The notes beneath the pieces are model-generated. The model had not been told where the DNA came from, did not search any database, and worked only from the letters and a program-made list of their open reading frames with translations. From Micromonospora pattaloongensis (lineage in GTDB: Bacteria > Actinomycetota > Actinomycetes > Mycobacteriales > Micromonosporaceae): a stretch of DNA of 64,000 bases. This document shows positions 18,282 to 27,656 of this stretch, piece by piece. Positions within the stretch are counted from its first letter, which is position 1. Every line of letters begins with the position of its first letter. Where the stretch lies: assembly GCF_900107255.1 (NCBI RefSeq), contig NZ_FNPH01000002.1, positions 248,001 to 312,000 on the forward strand, written 5' to 3'. The position numbers and the translations under genes are program-made.

Positions 18282-19217
18282 GTGACCTCCGCATCGATGT
18301 ACATCGAGTTCGCCGACCGTGAGGCCCGGGACGTGTCGCGGACGTACGAGCGGTTGGCCCGCGCGGTGTCCGGCGACAAAACCGTCCTGGCGCTGCTGGA
18401 AACGGTGCCGGAGCCGAAGCGGCAACCGAATCTGCTTCTGGGAGTGGTGCGTTTACTTGGCGGCCCAGTGGAGGATCCGGTTGCCTTCCATGACTTCGCG
18501 GTTTCGAATTGGCCGGCCATCGAGGCGGAACTCCGTAGGCGCGCCACGCAGACCAACGAGGTCGGGCGATGCGCGCTGCTGCTGCCCGTACTCGCCGCGC
18601 TGCCGCAACCGTTGGCGTTACTGGAGGTCGGCGCCGCCGCGGGTCTGGGGCTCTACCCCGACCGCTACACCTACCGATACGGCGACTGCCAGATCGGCTC
18701 CAGCGGACCGGTCCTCGACTGTGCGCTCACCGGGACGACGCCGCCGACACGGCTACCCGAGGTGGCGTGGCGGGCCGGCCTCGATCTGGATCCACTCGAC
18801 GTGACCGAACCGGCTGATGTCGCCTGGCTGGAGGCGCTGATCTGGCCGGAACACCACCACCGCCGGGACCGGCTGCGCGCTGCGGCCGCCATCGCCGCCG
18901 CCGACCCGCCGACGCTGGTCCGCGGTGACCTTGTAGACGACTTGCTCAGCCTGGCGGCTCAGGCGCCCGGTGACACGACACTGGTCGTGTTTCACACCTC
19001 CGTGCTGTACCAGGTGCCTTCTGCGCGCCGCACAGCCTTCGTCGACCTGGTACGCGAGCTGCCCGGACACTGGATATCGGTCGAGGCCCCGGACGTCCTG
19101 CCATACCGGGGATTGCCGGCCGCACCGAACCAGGCGCTGCACAACGTTCTCGCGCTCGATGGCACGCCGCTGGCCTGGACCCGCGGCCACGGGCAGGCGA
19201 TGACATGGTTCGCATAA
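18282..19217 (+). CDS. DUF2332-family protein
   Basis: This 311-residue protein carries the hallmarks of DUF2332: KRQPNLLLGVVRLLGG, RATQTNEVGRCALLLPVLA, LLEVGAAAGLGLYPDRYTY, DLDPLDVTEPADVAWLEALIWPE in pieces, and VVFHTSVLYQV. The LEVGAAAGL segment looks like a SAM-binding glycine loop, so a methyltransferase-like fold is possible, but no activity is established for the family to my knowledge. GTG 18,282 is taken as start; ATG 18,297 is the alternative. It stands alone. Confidence 0.9.
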   Translation: MTSASMYIEFADREARDVSRTYERLARAVSGDKTVLALLETVPEPKRQPNLLLGVVRLLGGPVEDPVAFHDFAVSNWPAIEAELRRRATQTNEVGRCALLLPVLAALPQPLALLEVGAAAGLGLYPDRYTYRYGDCQIGSSGPVLDCALTGTTPPTRLPEVAWRAGLDLDPLDVTEPADVAWLEALIWPEHHHRRDRLRAAAAIAAADPPTLVRGDLVDDLLSLAAQAPGDTTLVVFHTSVLYQVPSARRTAFVDLVRELPGHWISVEAPDVLPYRGLPAAPNQALHNVLALDGTPLAWTRGHGQAMTWFA

Positions 19218-19729
19218 CCGACGACAACTACCGCGAACTCCGCCGATTCCAGGCCGCACGCACATCGGCGTGAGGGGACGTCTCGCAGCGCCAGTGTCAT
19301 GGCCAGTCCGCGCAGCCCCTTGGGTCGGTCAGCTTGGGCGTGATCATGTAAAGGATCAGGCGAGGCCGTTCCGTCAACCATCATGGGAGACGAGGCACCC
19401 TGTCTGACTCCGCTTGATGCGTTACACCGCGGCTCCACCTGATGGGTTACACGAGCCCTGAGCATGCCGGGCACAGACAGTGATGCTGACGGTCCGCAAC
19501 GCTGGTGTGCGAGTCATCCGCGTCTGGCCGATGTGAGTGCGTTGCTTGCTCCTGACGACGCCAACTGCCAAGGTGTCTCGCCGACACGTCGAAGAGTCCA
19601 GACGCGCGGCCGCAAGGCGATCATGTGCTTGATCGGCCCACGGCCCGCGACATGCCTCCGTCATGTCGCGGGCGAGCGGGATCCCGCCGATTCACCCACC
19701 ACTGTGGGACAACAGGAACTCCTACGTGC
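19218..19729. other. 512-base non-coding stretch with a 25-base tandem repeat
   Basis: No credible gene is seen. Two imperfect copies of a 20-base unit (ctccgcttgatgcgttacac and ctccacctgatgggttacac, 17 of 20 alike) lie at 19,408-19,427 and 19,433-19,452, a 25-base period. They could be the terminal part of a lost insertion sequence. A 22-codon ORF overlapping the DUF2332 3' end (ATG 19,205) may be the head of a deleted gene. Confidence 0.4.
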
Positions 19730-20449
19730 TCACGGCAGCGACGCTGCGAGGTCGGCGGCAGTCTCGAACGCTGGTGCTGCCCTTCTGGTCTCCTCCGCGT
19801 TCAGCGTGATGCGCTTGACGCGAGCCAGCATCTCCGTTGCGGTCTCCTCGTCACGGAGCACCATCGCCAATTCTGCGCGGTACACCAGAACCTCGACGTG
19901 TGTGGCCGGGTCATCGTCAGCTTGCGGGCGAGCCAGTGCGCTATCGAGGATGCGGACGGCCTGGCGGACGTCACCCTTGGAGTCGGCCAGCACGATGGCG
20001 TTTGCCAGCGCTTTGGCGAGTCGTCCGGCGGGTGTGGGTGCTGGGGTGGGCGGCGTGGCGGCGTCCTGGACGACGCGGATCCAGTTGCCGCCCGGGTCGA
20101 TGATGCTGAATCCGCCCAACCCGTCGGCGTTCTTCCGAGCCCTGGGTCGGGTCATCCGCGGCATTCCGGAAACCAGGACTTTGCCGTATGCGGCTCGCAT
20201 GCCGGCGGCGAAGGCCCGGTGCAGTTCGGCGATGTCCGACGTGAGTACGAGACAGGAGCCGTAGGAATTCTCCGGGTCGAACCCGGCAAGCTCGAAGAAG
20301 TGCAGGTGCAGGTCCTCACGTTGGAGTGCCACGTATGGGTTGGGCTTGCGCTGCTTATACGTCGTGCTGAAGCCGAGCACTCGGTAGAAGGCGACGATGT
20401 CGTCAATCGATGCGCAGGGCAGCAGGGGAACGGTCACCTCGTTCGTCAT
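19730..20449 (-). CDS. VOC (glyoxalase/bleomycin-resistance) family protein with helical C-terminal extension
   Basis: This is a 239-residue protein. Residues 1-130 form a VOC domain beginning TVPLLPCASIDDIVAFYRVLGF and ending IIDPGGNWIRVVQD, with metal-site candidates His and Glu in DLHLHFFELAG. Residues 140-239 are an added helical region (LAKALANAIVLADSKGDVRQAVRILDSAL) resembling a TPR pair. Such proteins are often annotated as bleomycin-resistance-like; the substrate is unknown. ATG 20,449 begins directly at the VOC fold. Confidence 0.88.
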   Translation of the reverse strand: MTNEVTVPLLPCASIDDIVAFYRVLGFSTTYKQRKPNPYVALQREDLHLHFFELAGFDPENSYGSCLVLTSDIAELHRAFAAGMRAAYGKVLVSGMPRMTRPRARKNADGLGGFSIIDPGGNWIRVVQDAATPPTPAPTPAGRLAKALANAIVLADSKGDVRQAVRILDSALARPQADDDPATHVEVLVYRAELAMVLRDEETATEMLARVKRITLNAEETRRAAPAFETAADLAASLP

Positions 20450-20719
20450 GGCTCGTTCCTAGACCTCGCGGACGGCCCGTCGCACATGGAAATAGCCGAT
20501 CATCGACTCGCGCCATCCGATCGGTCGATGCAGCTGCGGTCGGCGCGCTGAGTGGCCGGGGCACGCGTTTCCCGAGCGTCAACGACCCTCACGACGCTCC
20601 GTCACCACCGAATGGGAGACGGGGCCGATCGTTTGACAGACCCCGTGTAGACGTCCGGGACGTTTGCGCCGGACGCTGATGCAGCGGCTGTTGTACCGGG
20701 TGGTGTGGCGACGCAGCGA

Positions 20720-21142
20720 TCACGGACGCTCAGCCCAGCGGCCGGGGTAGCGTGTGTGAACCATTTCGACCAGTTCGGGATCCACCTGACGGAGGACACG
20801 GACCGCAGCGGGGTGGTCGGTACCGTCGAGAACGTACATGTTGAACGTGTAAGAGACACTGCCGGCAGCCGGACCGGAGTCACTCATCACGTCGCGGCAG
20901 AAAAGACAAAATCGGCGGACCAGGTCCAAGTCAACATTGACCTTGCCCAGCTGGTCGAAGAACAGTGGGCCGACCGCATGTACCACGTACTCGAAGTCAT
21001 CTACCGGCTCCGGTTCTCGGTGCGCGTCGATTGCGCGTTGCAGCTCGTCACAGATGAGATCTTTGACAGCCTCACGGGCTTCGGGGAAGTGCCGCCAAGT
21101 GGGGTTGCCGAAAGGGCCAAAGTCCCAGGCTTGGGCCAACAT
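20720..21142 (-). CDS. hypothetical protein, possible immunity protein
   Basis: This is a 140-residue soluble acidic protein starting MLAQAWDFGPFGNPTWRHF. ATG 21,142 is chosen because GGAGGA lies seven bases upstream. It contains a Cys pair (RRFCLFCRD). No family is recognised. It lies 60 bases downstream, on the same strand, of a decayed gene that looks like the C-terminal end of a polymorphic toxin, which is the usual place for the cognate immunity gene. The immunity role is inferred only from position, size and acidity. Confidence 0.6.
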   Translation of the reverse strand: MLAQAWDFGPFGNPTWRHFPEAREAVKDLICDELQRAIDAHREPEPVDDFEYVVHAVGPLFFDQLGKVNVDLDLVRRFCLFCRDVMSDSGPAAGSVSYTFNMYVLDGTDHPAAVRVLRQVDPELVEMVHTRYPGRWAERP

Positions 21143-21202
21143 AAGCATTCCTCCGAGGGTGATCGGGTGGGGCATTTTGCGGGGGCAGGCTTGGGGCCTC
21201 AG

Positions 21203-21829
21203 TCAGGCATGGGGCACAGCGTACACGTTACCGTTTTGTCGGAAGTAGGAGTTGACGTCATCTCTCCCGACATATGGAATACATGCCGGAGACGCAAAAC
21301 TGCAGAGAATCTCGTTAAGTCCGCCAGCCGGATCGTCGGATGCGAACGCCTTACCTACCTCGTGCAGGAGCATGAGGTCGCCGACGATACTCAACATATT
21401 GGCAACGCCGCCTAGACGCGGAGAGCCGCTCGGAACGATGCGGGTCACATTCCCGTTGTAGCGTTCCTGCTGAAAAGGGTGTCCCGGTGAACTCCTTGAC
21501 AGAATAGTTTCCCGCGTCCCTCTCGATGCTCGCCTTCGCATTAGCCAGCATCTCACGCCCCCCGCCGTGGCCGTCACCGCTGACATAAACTTTCCAGTCT
21601 TGTCATCGGCATTCAGCGCGGCCCAGAGCTCCCGCGCGTCATCTAGTGCGATCTGCCGTTCACGATCGGTGAGAACAGGCTGTTTTCCCCTCCGCCGTGC
21701 GTTGCGATCATCCTCCAACAGTTGACTGAGCCCCTTGAAGGTATCGGCGGCCTTCTTGTAGTGCCAGCCAGTACCATCCTCACCGACAATGCGACCTTCG
21801 GTTATCTCGATTCGGACCGCTGCACCGAG
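21203..21829 (-). pseudogene. decayed 3' end of a large gene, polymorphic-toxin-like tail
   Basis: Reading down the minus strand, the sense starts near 21,829 (RIEITEGRIVGEDGTGWHYK), runs through KKAADTFKGLSQLL and RERQIALDDARELWAALN, then needs two frame changes. Near 21,590 it continues as VYVSGDGHGGGREMLANAKAS, and near 21,465 it returns to the first frame as RYNGNVTRIVPSGSPRLGGV. It ends with VYAVPHA at 21,203. Both shifts fall in homopolymer runs. There is no start codon; the upstream part is replaced by an IS6-type transposase stump. Its structure (helical linker, then a compact Gly-rich end followed by a small gene) is that of a toxin C-terminus, but no toxin family is recognised. Confidence 0.5.
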
Positions 21830-22012
21830 TTAGCCATCTCCTCTCCATCTGAGTTCGTAGTGTCCACGTCGCAGGTTCTGCATGAAGGCGTGTCCGGCGA
21901 TGATCACCTGCGCGGTCCGATCGGTCTGTAACCCGCGCATCGGTCTCAGCCGGTGCTTGAGGGGACTGTGATCGGCCTCGATTGGATTGTTGGCGTACTG
22001 CTCGACGTGGTG
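21830..22012 (-). mobile_element. IS6-type transposase, C-terminal stump
   Basis: About 60 codons of a DDE transposase remain in a single frame, with YANNPIEADHSPLKHRLRPM, the catalytic Glu region of IS6-family enzymes, then TDRTAQVIIAGHAFMQNLRRG and a stop at 21,830-21,832. An in-frame stop lies immediately upstream and no N-terminal half is present, so the element is dead. It sits exactly where the neighbouring toxin-like gene loses its 5' part and probably truncated it. Confidence 0.75.
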
Positions 22013-22249
22013 TCATGCCCGCGGGATCGGCGACCGCTCGCTGGCCAGCGGTGACGCGGGCCGGGCGTACTGGCTGCTGCGCCAGGTTCCCCGCTGACCC
22101 CACAGCCGAACAACGCTCAGGGCACCCCACCACCGGGGCGCCCTGACCACCGATCCGCCGACCTTGTAGGGGTCGAAGAGGCGTAGGTGCCCGCCAGCGC
22201 CCTGGGCAAGCGCGTTGACTTCGCCAACGACCTGACCCGCCCGCAGCTG

Positions 22250-22431
22250 ATCTCTCCGACAACCGGGGCCCGGCAGGTCGGCATCGACCAGACCTACCAC
22301 GCCGGCAAGTGGGTCAACCTCGGCCGCTTCCAGACGACCGCCGGTCTGACCGTACGCCTGGACAACACACGCTCTCCGACGCGACCGCGACCAGCGTCGG
22401 CTACAACGCGATGGCGTTCGTGCGGGGCTGA
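22250..22431 (+). pseudogene. fragment of a secreted-protein domain (golvesin-like)
   Basis: A short sense stretch reads GIDQTYHAGKWVNLGRFQTT, AGLTVRLDNT and then, after a one-base frame change near 22,367, LSDATATSVGYNAMAFVRG and stop. The pattern (basic W-x-x-LG-x-F, beta strands, GYxAMAFV end) matches the sugar-binding-like golvesin domain also seen in the large secreted protein at 23,217-27,155. No start or signal peptide remains. It is a remnant; the parent gene was probably a secreted hydrolase. Confidence 0.5.
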
Positions 22432-22487
22432 TCAGCGACCGGCGCTGGCGGTGCCACCGCTCGGCGGCACCACCAGCGCCCTGGAGG

Positions 22488-22940
22488 TCAGTACCATTCC
22501 GAGCAGATCGTGCCGCCGGCCGGGTAGCTGTAGCAGGCCCGGCTCACGTATCCGGCGTCGTTCAGCATGACCGTGCGGACAGTGCCGCCGCCGGTGACCG
22601 GGTAGGCGTCTGCGAATCCGTACGGGCTCTTCCGCTCCACCCAGAAGTAGACCTCGTGGCCGGAGAGCGCCCAGACGGTACGGCACCGGGGGCTGTACCG
22701 CAGCAGGACGGTGTAGTCGTTCGGACGACCGGTGGTGGCTACGCCCTTCGTTTCCGCGTCGTCTCCGCAGTAGTAGTACGACGTGGAACTGGTCCAGTTC
22801 TTGTAGGTCGCCGGGTCCTTGCCTTCGCAGCTCCACCCGCACCCGCTGGTGGCCGCGGCGGCCGGGGTCGCGGTCGCGAGCATGAGCGCTGCGGTCGCGC
22901 ACAGGGCGGTGGCCAGCCGCCGAACGTCGATGTTACGCAT
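22488..22940 (-). CDS. secreted DUF2690-like small protein
   Basis: This is a 150-residue protein with a Sec signal peptide (hydrophobic core ALCATAALMLATA, cleavage near TPAAAA). The mature part has six cysteines (CGWSC, YYYC, PRC, RAC, TIC), enough for three disulfides, and the DUF2690-like LLRYSPRCRTVWALSG. ATG 22,940 is preferred over a longer frame because GGAG sits upstream at the right spacing and the signal peptide then starts normally. It is expected outside the cell; function unknown. Confidence 0.85.
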   Translation of the reverse strand: MRNIDVRRLATALCATAALMLATATPAAAATSGCGWSCEGKDPATYKNWTSSTSYYYCGDDAETKGVATTGRPNDYTVLLRYSPRCRTVWALSGHEVYFWVERKSPYGFADAYPVTGGGTVRTVMLNDAGYVSRACYSYPAGGTICSEWY

Positions 22941-23216
22941 GGAAGATCTCCTCTGATCGAACGTCTGCAATGGACTGGTCGACAGCCTCAGTCGAAATTT
23001 GAGATGGTGCCCTGGCTACCCGGGCAGCTGTTGTGCACCCGCAGGTAGTAGCAGCCGGATGGCGTCGCCACCGCACGGCCACGCCCGCTTGCCCGGCGGA
23101 GGCGCCCGTTCCCTCCATGGGGAACGGCCTCCCGGAGCAGATCATGGAGGGCCGAATAGCGGCCGCGAGGCCGAGCCAGCGGCGTTCGGCGTGTGACATT
23201 GGTGATCTTCCTTCCG
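22941..23216 (-). other. short gap holding a possible secreted-peptide remnant
   Basis: A minus-strand frame open to a TGA at 22,988-22,990 ends GCYYLRVHNSCPGSQGTISN, which looks like the C-terminus of a small disulfide protein, but no in-frame start with a ribosome site or signal peptide is seen. It may be the tail of a decayed gene like the DUF2690 neighbour. Confidence 0.25.
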
Positions 23217-26200
23217 CTAAAGCGGCATCAGGACGTTGCCGTGCAGGATGAAATGGTCAGAACAGGGTTTGGTGGCACCCAGGTCGGTGCTGGTGTAGTC
23301 GTTGCATGCGCCGACGTCGCCGTTGACCGACGCGCTGTACTCGGAGACGTAGAAGAACCGCCGGGCCACGAACGCGTAGTCGACCTTCCGCATGCTGGCC
23401 AGCGTCGGGAGGCCGCCCTGCGCGATGTCGCACACGAAGGTTTCCCGGCAGGGTCGCTCCTGGTCGATCTCGGCGAATGCGCCCCGGCCGATCGGGGCCG
23501 GGTAGAAGCTGCCCAGGGCGAGGTTCGGGCCGGGCCGGTTGTAGTCGCCGAGCATGATCCACGGCTCCTCGTTGGGCGCGTCGCCCGGCAGCGCCGCCAG
23601 GTTGTTGATCTGCCGCTCGGGCCGGGTGTAGTCGGGGTTCTCCGCGGTGCCACCCTCCTTGATCAGGTGTGCGCTGCACGCGGTGATCTCGCGGTTGTCG
23701 CCGGTGTGCGCGAAGGTCAGGCAGGCGACGCTGCGTTCGTGCCGGGCGCTCAGGGCCACGGCCGCCTGGAGCGCGTCCGTGTCCGGGTCGAACAGGTAGC
23801 CGAACTGCCGCACCACGCGGCCACGGCCGAAGATCGCGTTGCCGGCGGTGAACTTGAGTGGCCGGTCGCTCAGTGCCCACCGCGCGGTGCACTTGGCGCC
23901 GGCGGCGAGCGTGGACGCCTGATACCAGCTGGCCATCTCGTATCCGATGGCCGCCAAGCGCTCCCGCAGGTAGTCGTACTGCATCTCGCACATCTCGTTC
24001 ACGGACAGCACGTCCGGCCGGGTGGCCTGCACCTCCCGGACGAGCCGGTCGATCACGTCGAAGCCGCCCCAGTTGCCGGTGGCCCCGGAGATGTTCCACT
24101 GCATGAGCTCCAGCTTCGGCGTGGTGCTCTCGTTCACCGGAACGAATGCCACCGCGTCCCAGACGACCGCCTGGCTGCCGTCGCCGTCGCCGGTCAGCGT
24201 GCTCAGGCTGACCTCGGGGACGTTGGCGAACCGGAAGGCGCCCAGCGTTGCCCAGCGGGTGCTGGCGCTGCGCTGCGCGGTGACGCTGACCCGCTTCCCG
24301 TGCGAGCTGTTCACCTCGTAGGTGGCCGAGGGTGTTCGACCGATGTGGTCGGGTAGCGCCACCATGATCTTCATCAGGCCGATGTACTCGCGGTTCAACC
24401 GCCACCGGCCGGTGACCGCCAGTTTCCAGCCGGGGTCGACCTTGCGGGTGTGCGAGAACCAGTAATGCCCGGCGAACCCCCCGCCCATCTGGTGCGTGTC
24501 GATCTTTCCTGGGTACCGGCCGTCCGAGTCCTGGTGGAAGCTCATCTCGAAGCTGCCCTCGTTCGAGAACGGACGGCCGCAGTTGGGTCGCGACTGCGGG
24601 ATTCCGTCCGGCAGGTCGTCCACGATCAGCGCGCCGAGCGGCAGCCCGTCCGTGTCACACTTCGGCGGGTACGACTCGCCGTCCGGCTCGTACGGGTAGC
24701 CCGGGTCGAAGCGCAGCAACTCGTTGCCGCAGGTGGAGGGGCAGTCCGACTTCCACGTCGTCGGTACGTGGTACCAGCACTTGAGGTCGATCTGGCCAGC
24801 GGAGTTGCGGTGGTTGCAGGGGCCCGCCGGTTCGGTGATGACCTCCGGGGCGTCCGGCTGGTGGGTTTCCCCGTAGTAGCAGTCGTTGGTGGGGTCGCAG
24901 AACACCGACGCCGGGGGCTTCACCGCGGTCCGGTTGATCGGGCCCTGGACGTCGCCGCCGGGCCACCACGCCGCGCGGAAGCCGCCCACCAACTTGGTCG
25001 GCGACTCCGGCACCTCGACCGGGTGCCCCGCCCAGCCGAGCACCTTCTCCGGGTACGGCCAGTTCTGCGGCCTGGCTGCGTCGGCGTAGGTCCTGTCGAG
25101 GAACGAGTCGCGGTTGGCCGGGTACTTCGGGTTGGCGGGGTTGTTGGCCCAGCCGACCCCCCACGGCGCCGTCGATGAGGTGTACGGGTAGAAGCCGGAG
25201 TTGTAGGCCCAGACGGCGTAGAACCAGTTCTCAATCTTGGCCGGGTTGCCGTCGTTGATGCGTAGGCCGGCGCCGGTCACCTGGTTCCACTTCGATTGCA
25301 GGATCTGCAGCCCGGCGGCCACGTTCGTGGCGAAGTCCAGGGCCACCGCGCGCTGCGTCTGGTACGGCCACGCGGTGTCGCCCGGCCCCTTCTCCCGGCC
25401 AGCCAGTCGCATGTGGTCGGTCACCTGGGTGACGCCGTAGCCGCAGTCGGCCTTCGCCCAGTCGATGGTCCAGTCGTCCGAGGTGTCCGCGTTGTAGATG
25501 TCCAGACCGTAGAAGTTGCCGATCAACGGGTTGGCCGTCTCACCGGGATACGCGTACCGGGTGGCCTGCCACAGGTTCGACTCCTGCGCGGCGATGCCCA
25601 GCATGATCTGCGCCGGCACGTAGCCGCCGGTGACCAGGGGAATCGACGGGAACAGCCCCTGCGGCGTGTACGCGGGCATGCCGAGGTTCTTCCAGTTGGC
25701 CGGACGCTGGACCGTCAGCACCCCCCGCACCGCCTGGTCGACGGCCCACTCGACCTGGCGCGGCTTCGGCTGCGTCGCCTGGTTGCGGGGGTCGTTGCGG
25801 GGCACCGAGCAGTAGCGGTCGGCCAGGTCGGCCGGGTTGTTCGGGTCCCCGGCGGCCAGGGTCGCGGCGGTCCGGCGGGTCGCGGTGGGCGGGCTGGCGC
25901 GCCGCCCGGCCACGTCCGCCGGGTGGGGCGCCGCGGTGGCGGACGCGGTGGGTCCGCCCGTCGGACGCGGGCCGGGCACGGCGGTCAGCTTGACCGCGCG
26001 GCGGGTGCCCAGCACCGTCCCCTCGATGAGCAGCGGCTCCGGGCCGGACCCGCTGACGGCTCGGGGGTCGGGGTTGCGCGCCCGCAGCACCGACGTGACG
26101 GCGAACCGCCCCTGCTCGGAGACCGTCGACCCGGCCGGGACCGCCGCCAGGGACACCGCGGCCGGGGGCCGCTCGACGGGCGTCGCCGCGCCCGTGATGA

Positions 26201-27155
26201 AGACCCGGCCGCCCCGGCCCGACGCCACATCGACCTGAGTGACAGCGCCCCGCGCGAGCGTCCGCACCCCGCCCGCCGGCGCCGCCCGGCGCACCACGGC
26301 CCGGTCGCGGCCTTCCCGCTCCATGAAGACGACGCCGCCGCCCGCGTCGGCCGCGAGCCGGAACGGCACACCCCGGGTGGACGCGAGGACCCGCCGCCGA
26401 CCCTGCCCGTCGACCCGCACCAGCGCGCCGCCGTCCGCGGCGACGATGCCCTTGGGGGTCGGCACCGCCGAGGTCAACTGCCCCTTGATCTCCGTACGCG
26501 CGCCGAGCCGGCCGGTCCGGGCGTCCAGCGTGACGAGGCGGGTGCGGCCGAGGTCCTCGCCGCCCTGGGTCAGCACGACCGTCTCGCCGGTGCCACAGCC
26601 CGGGTTGAAGTAGGCAAGACTGGTGCGGATCGGCAGCTTGCGGACCGCCCCGTTGGACAGGTCGACCACGGCGGTGAAGCCGGCCCGGTCGAACAGTTCC
26701 GCCTTGTTGGTGAACGTCCGCGGCGCGTACGCGACCACCGCGCGCCGGCCCGAGCCGGTGACGCAGACGTTGCCGATCCACTGGTCGGTCTCCACCCCCG
26801 GCTCCGACAGCGTGGTGACCGGGCGCCACTGGTACCCCTCGCTGGCCCGCCCGGCCAGCAGGTGGAAGCCGTCGGCGTCGCTGCTGGTGACCAGCGCCCG
26901 GTCGGTGGACGAGCGCCAGCCGGCGCCGAGCACCGCGTCCCGCTGACCGGCCCCCACCGACCGGGGCGCGTCGGCGGTGGGCCGTGCCGGCGCCGGCTCC
27001 GGCTCCGGCGATCCGGACTTCACGGGCGTGGCGGGCGGCGCCGCCTCGGCCGGGCCGGGCATGCCGAACGCCCCGGCGGCGACGAGCAGGCCGGCGGCCA
27101 GGAGCCGGCGGCTACGTGGGGAGGTGCGCGGGGACCGGGCATGCCTTCGATGCAT
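23217..27155 (-). CDS. large secreted protein with lytic-transglycosylase-like and DNase I-like (EEP) domains
   Basis: This is a 1,312-residue exported protein: signal peptide (cleavage near AEA|A, residue 39), a propeller-like N-terminal region (about 65-400), and a Pro/Ala-rich linker. A lysozyme/transglycosylase-like region (about 460-680) has IMLGIAAQESNLWQATRYA, where the Glu is the catalytic candidate, and KIENWFYAVWAYNSGFY. A Cys-rich insert follows, then a golvesin-like domain (about 930-1005). The C-terminal endonuclease/exonuclease/phosphatase domain (about 1015-1312) has LELMQWNISG, LSVNEMCEMQYD, MLGDYNRPG and PCSDHFILHG. Cell-wall cutting plus phosphodiesterase activity is inferred from the motifs. 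The ATG has GGAAGGA seven bases upstream. No partner gene is adjacent. Confidence 0.85.
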   Translation of the reverse strand: MHRRHARSPRTSPRSRRLLAAGLLVAAGAFGMPGPAEAAPPATPVKSGSPEPEPAPARPTADAPRSVGAGQRDAVLGAGWRSSTDRALVTSSDADGFHLLAGRASEGYQWRPVTTLSEPGVETDQWIGNVCVTGSGRRAVVAYAPRTFTNKAELFDRAGFTAVVDLSNGAVRKLPIRTSLAYFNPGCGTGETVVLTQGGEDLGRTRLVTLDARTGRLGARTEIKGQLTSAVPTPKGIVAADGGALVRVDGQGRRRVLASTRGVPFRLAADAGGGVVFMEREGRDRAVVRRAAPAGGVRTLARGAVTQVDVASGRGGRVFITGAATPVERPPAAVSLAAVPAGSTVSEQGRFAVTSVLRARNPDPRAVSGSGPEPLLIEGTVLGTRRAVKLTAVPGPRPTGGPTASATAAPHPADVAGRRASPPTATRRTAATLAAGDPNNPADLADRYCSVPRNDPRNQATQPKPRQVEWAVDQAVRGVLTVQRPANWKNLGMPAYTPQGLFPSIPLVTGGYVPAQIMLGIAAQESNLWQATRYAYPGETANPLIGNFYGLDIYNADTSDDWTIDWAKADCGYGVTQVTDHMRLAGREKGPGDTAWPYQTQRAVALDFATNVAAGLQILQSKWNQVTGAGLRINDGNPAKIENWFYAVWAYNSGFYPYTSSTAPWGVGWANNPANPKYPANRDSFLDRTYADAARPQNWPYPEKVLGWAGHPVEVPESPTKLVGGFRAAWWPGGDVQGPINRTAVKPPASVFCDPTNDCYYGETHQPDAPEVITEPAGPCNHRNSAGQIDLKCWYHVPTTWKSDCPSTCGNELLRFDPGYPYEPDGESYPPKCDTDGLPLGALIVDDLPDGIPQSRPNCGRPFSNEGSFEMSFHQDSDGRYPGKIDTHQMGGGFAGHYWFSHTRKVDPGWKLAVTGRWRLNREYIGLMKIMVALPDHIGRTPSATYEVNSSHGKRVSVTAQRSASTRWATLGAFRFANVPEVSLSTLTGDGDGSQAVVWDAVAFVPVNESTTPKLELMQWNISGATGNWGGFDVIDRLVREVQATRPDVLSVNEMCEMQYDYLRERLAAIGYEMASWYQASTLAAGAKCTARWALSDRPLKFTAGNAIFGRGRVVRQFGYLFDPDTDALQAAVALSARHERSVACLTFAHTGDNREITACSAHLIKEGGTAENPDYTRPERQINNLAALPGDAPNEEPWIMLGDYNRPGPNLALGSFYPAPIGRGAFAEIDQERPCRETFVCDIAQGGLPTLASMRKVDYAFVARRFFYVSEYSASVNGDVGACNDYTSTDLGATKPCSDHFILHGNVLMPL

Positions 27156-27604
27156 CGGGAGATCCTTCCGCCGTGCGGCGGATGCCCCCGCCGCGCCGAT
27201 CGACAGCCATCATTTCTGATCGGCGTTCGGCGGCGTGAGGAAGTAGACCGGCAACTCACCGGCAACTCACCGCGAGCCCACCGCGACGGCGCCGGCGCGG
27301 GCACCTGCGCGGACATCACCGGTCTCGGCGACCCGGACAGCCGTCACGCCGTCGACGGGGCACTGATCACGGCCCGCTGCAGCGGCTCCGTTCATGAGTT
27401 CCGGGTGAACTACTGGCCGCACCCGCTGTACATTCCGGCGGGGCGGCGCCAGCACGGCGTCCCTCCACCGCCGTTCACCCCGTCGGCGCGACCACCCGCC
27501 GACGGGCGGCGAACCCACCCGCACAGACCGGTGCACGCCCATCACCCCAGAGAGGTGCGTGATCATGTGCTGCCATTTTGCTCCCAATGTAATGGGCGCA
27601 AAAC
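27156..27604. other. 449-base stretch without a supported gene
   Basis: Both strands carry open frames, but none has a ribosome site or recognisable product. A 'ttgctcccaat' motif at 27,578-27,588 matches the 11-base units repeated at 27,807-27,837 on the other side of the tRNA remnant. It presumably includes the promoter for the secreted protein at 27,155. Confidence 0.4.
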
Positions 27605-27642
27605 CAAAGGCTCGTTACCGAAGATCCGGTAACGAGCCTTTG
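27605..27642 (-). terminator. intrinsic terminator of the interrupted tRNA-Val
   Basis: A perfect 16-base-pair stem (27,605-27,620 with 27,627-27,642) closes a six-base loop. Read on the minus strand it is followed by GTTTTG, and it lies 15 bases downstream of the tRNA 3' CCA, which is where the terminator of that tRNA should be. Confidence 0.8.
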
Positions 27643-27656
27643 ACCTGCTGTTTCTC

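Noticed and set aside
25296-27632. 778-residue plus-strand open frame
   Set aside because: Antisense to the large secreted protein; no ribosome site or recognisable motif.
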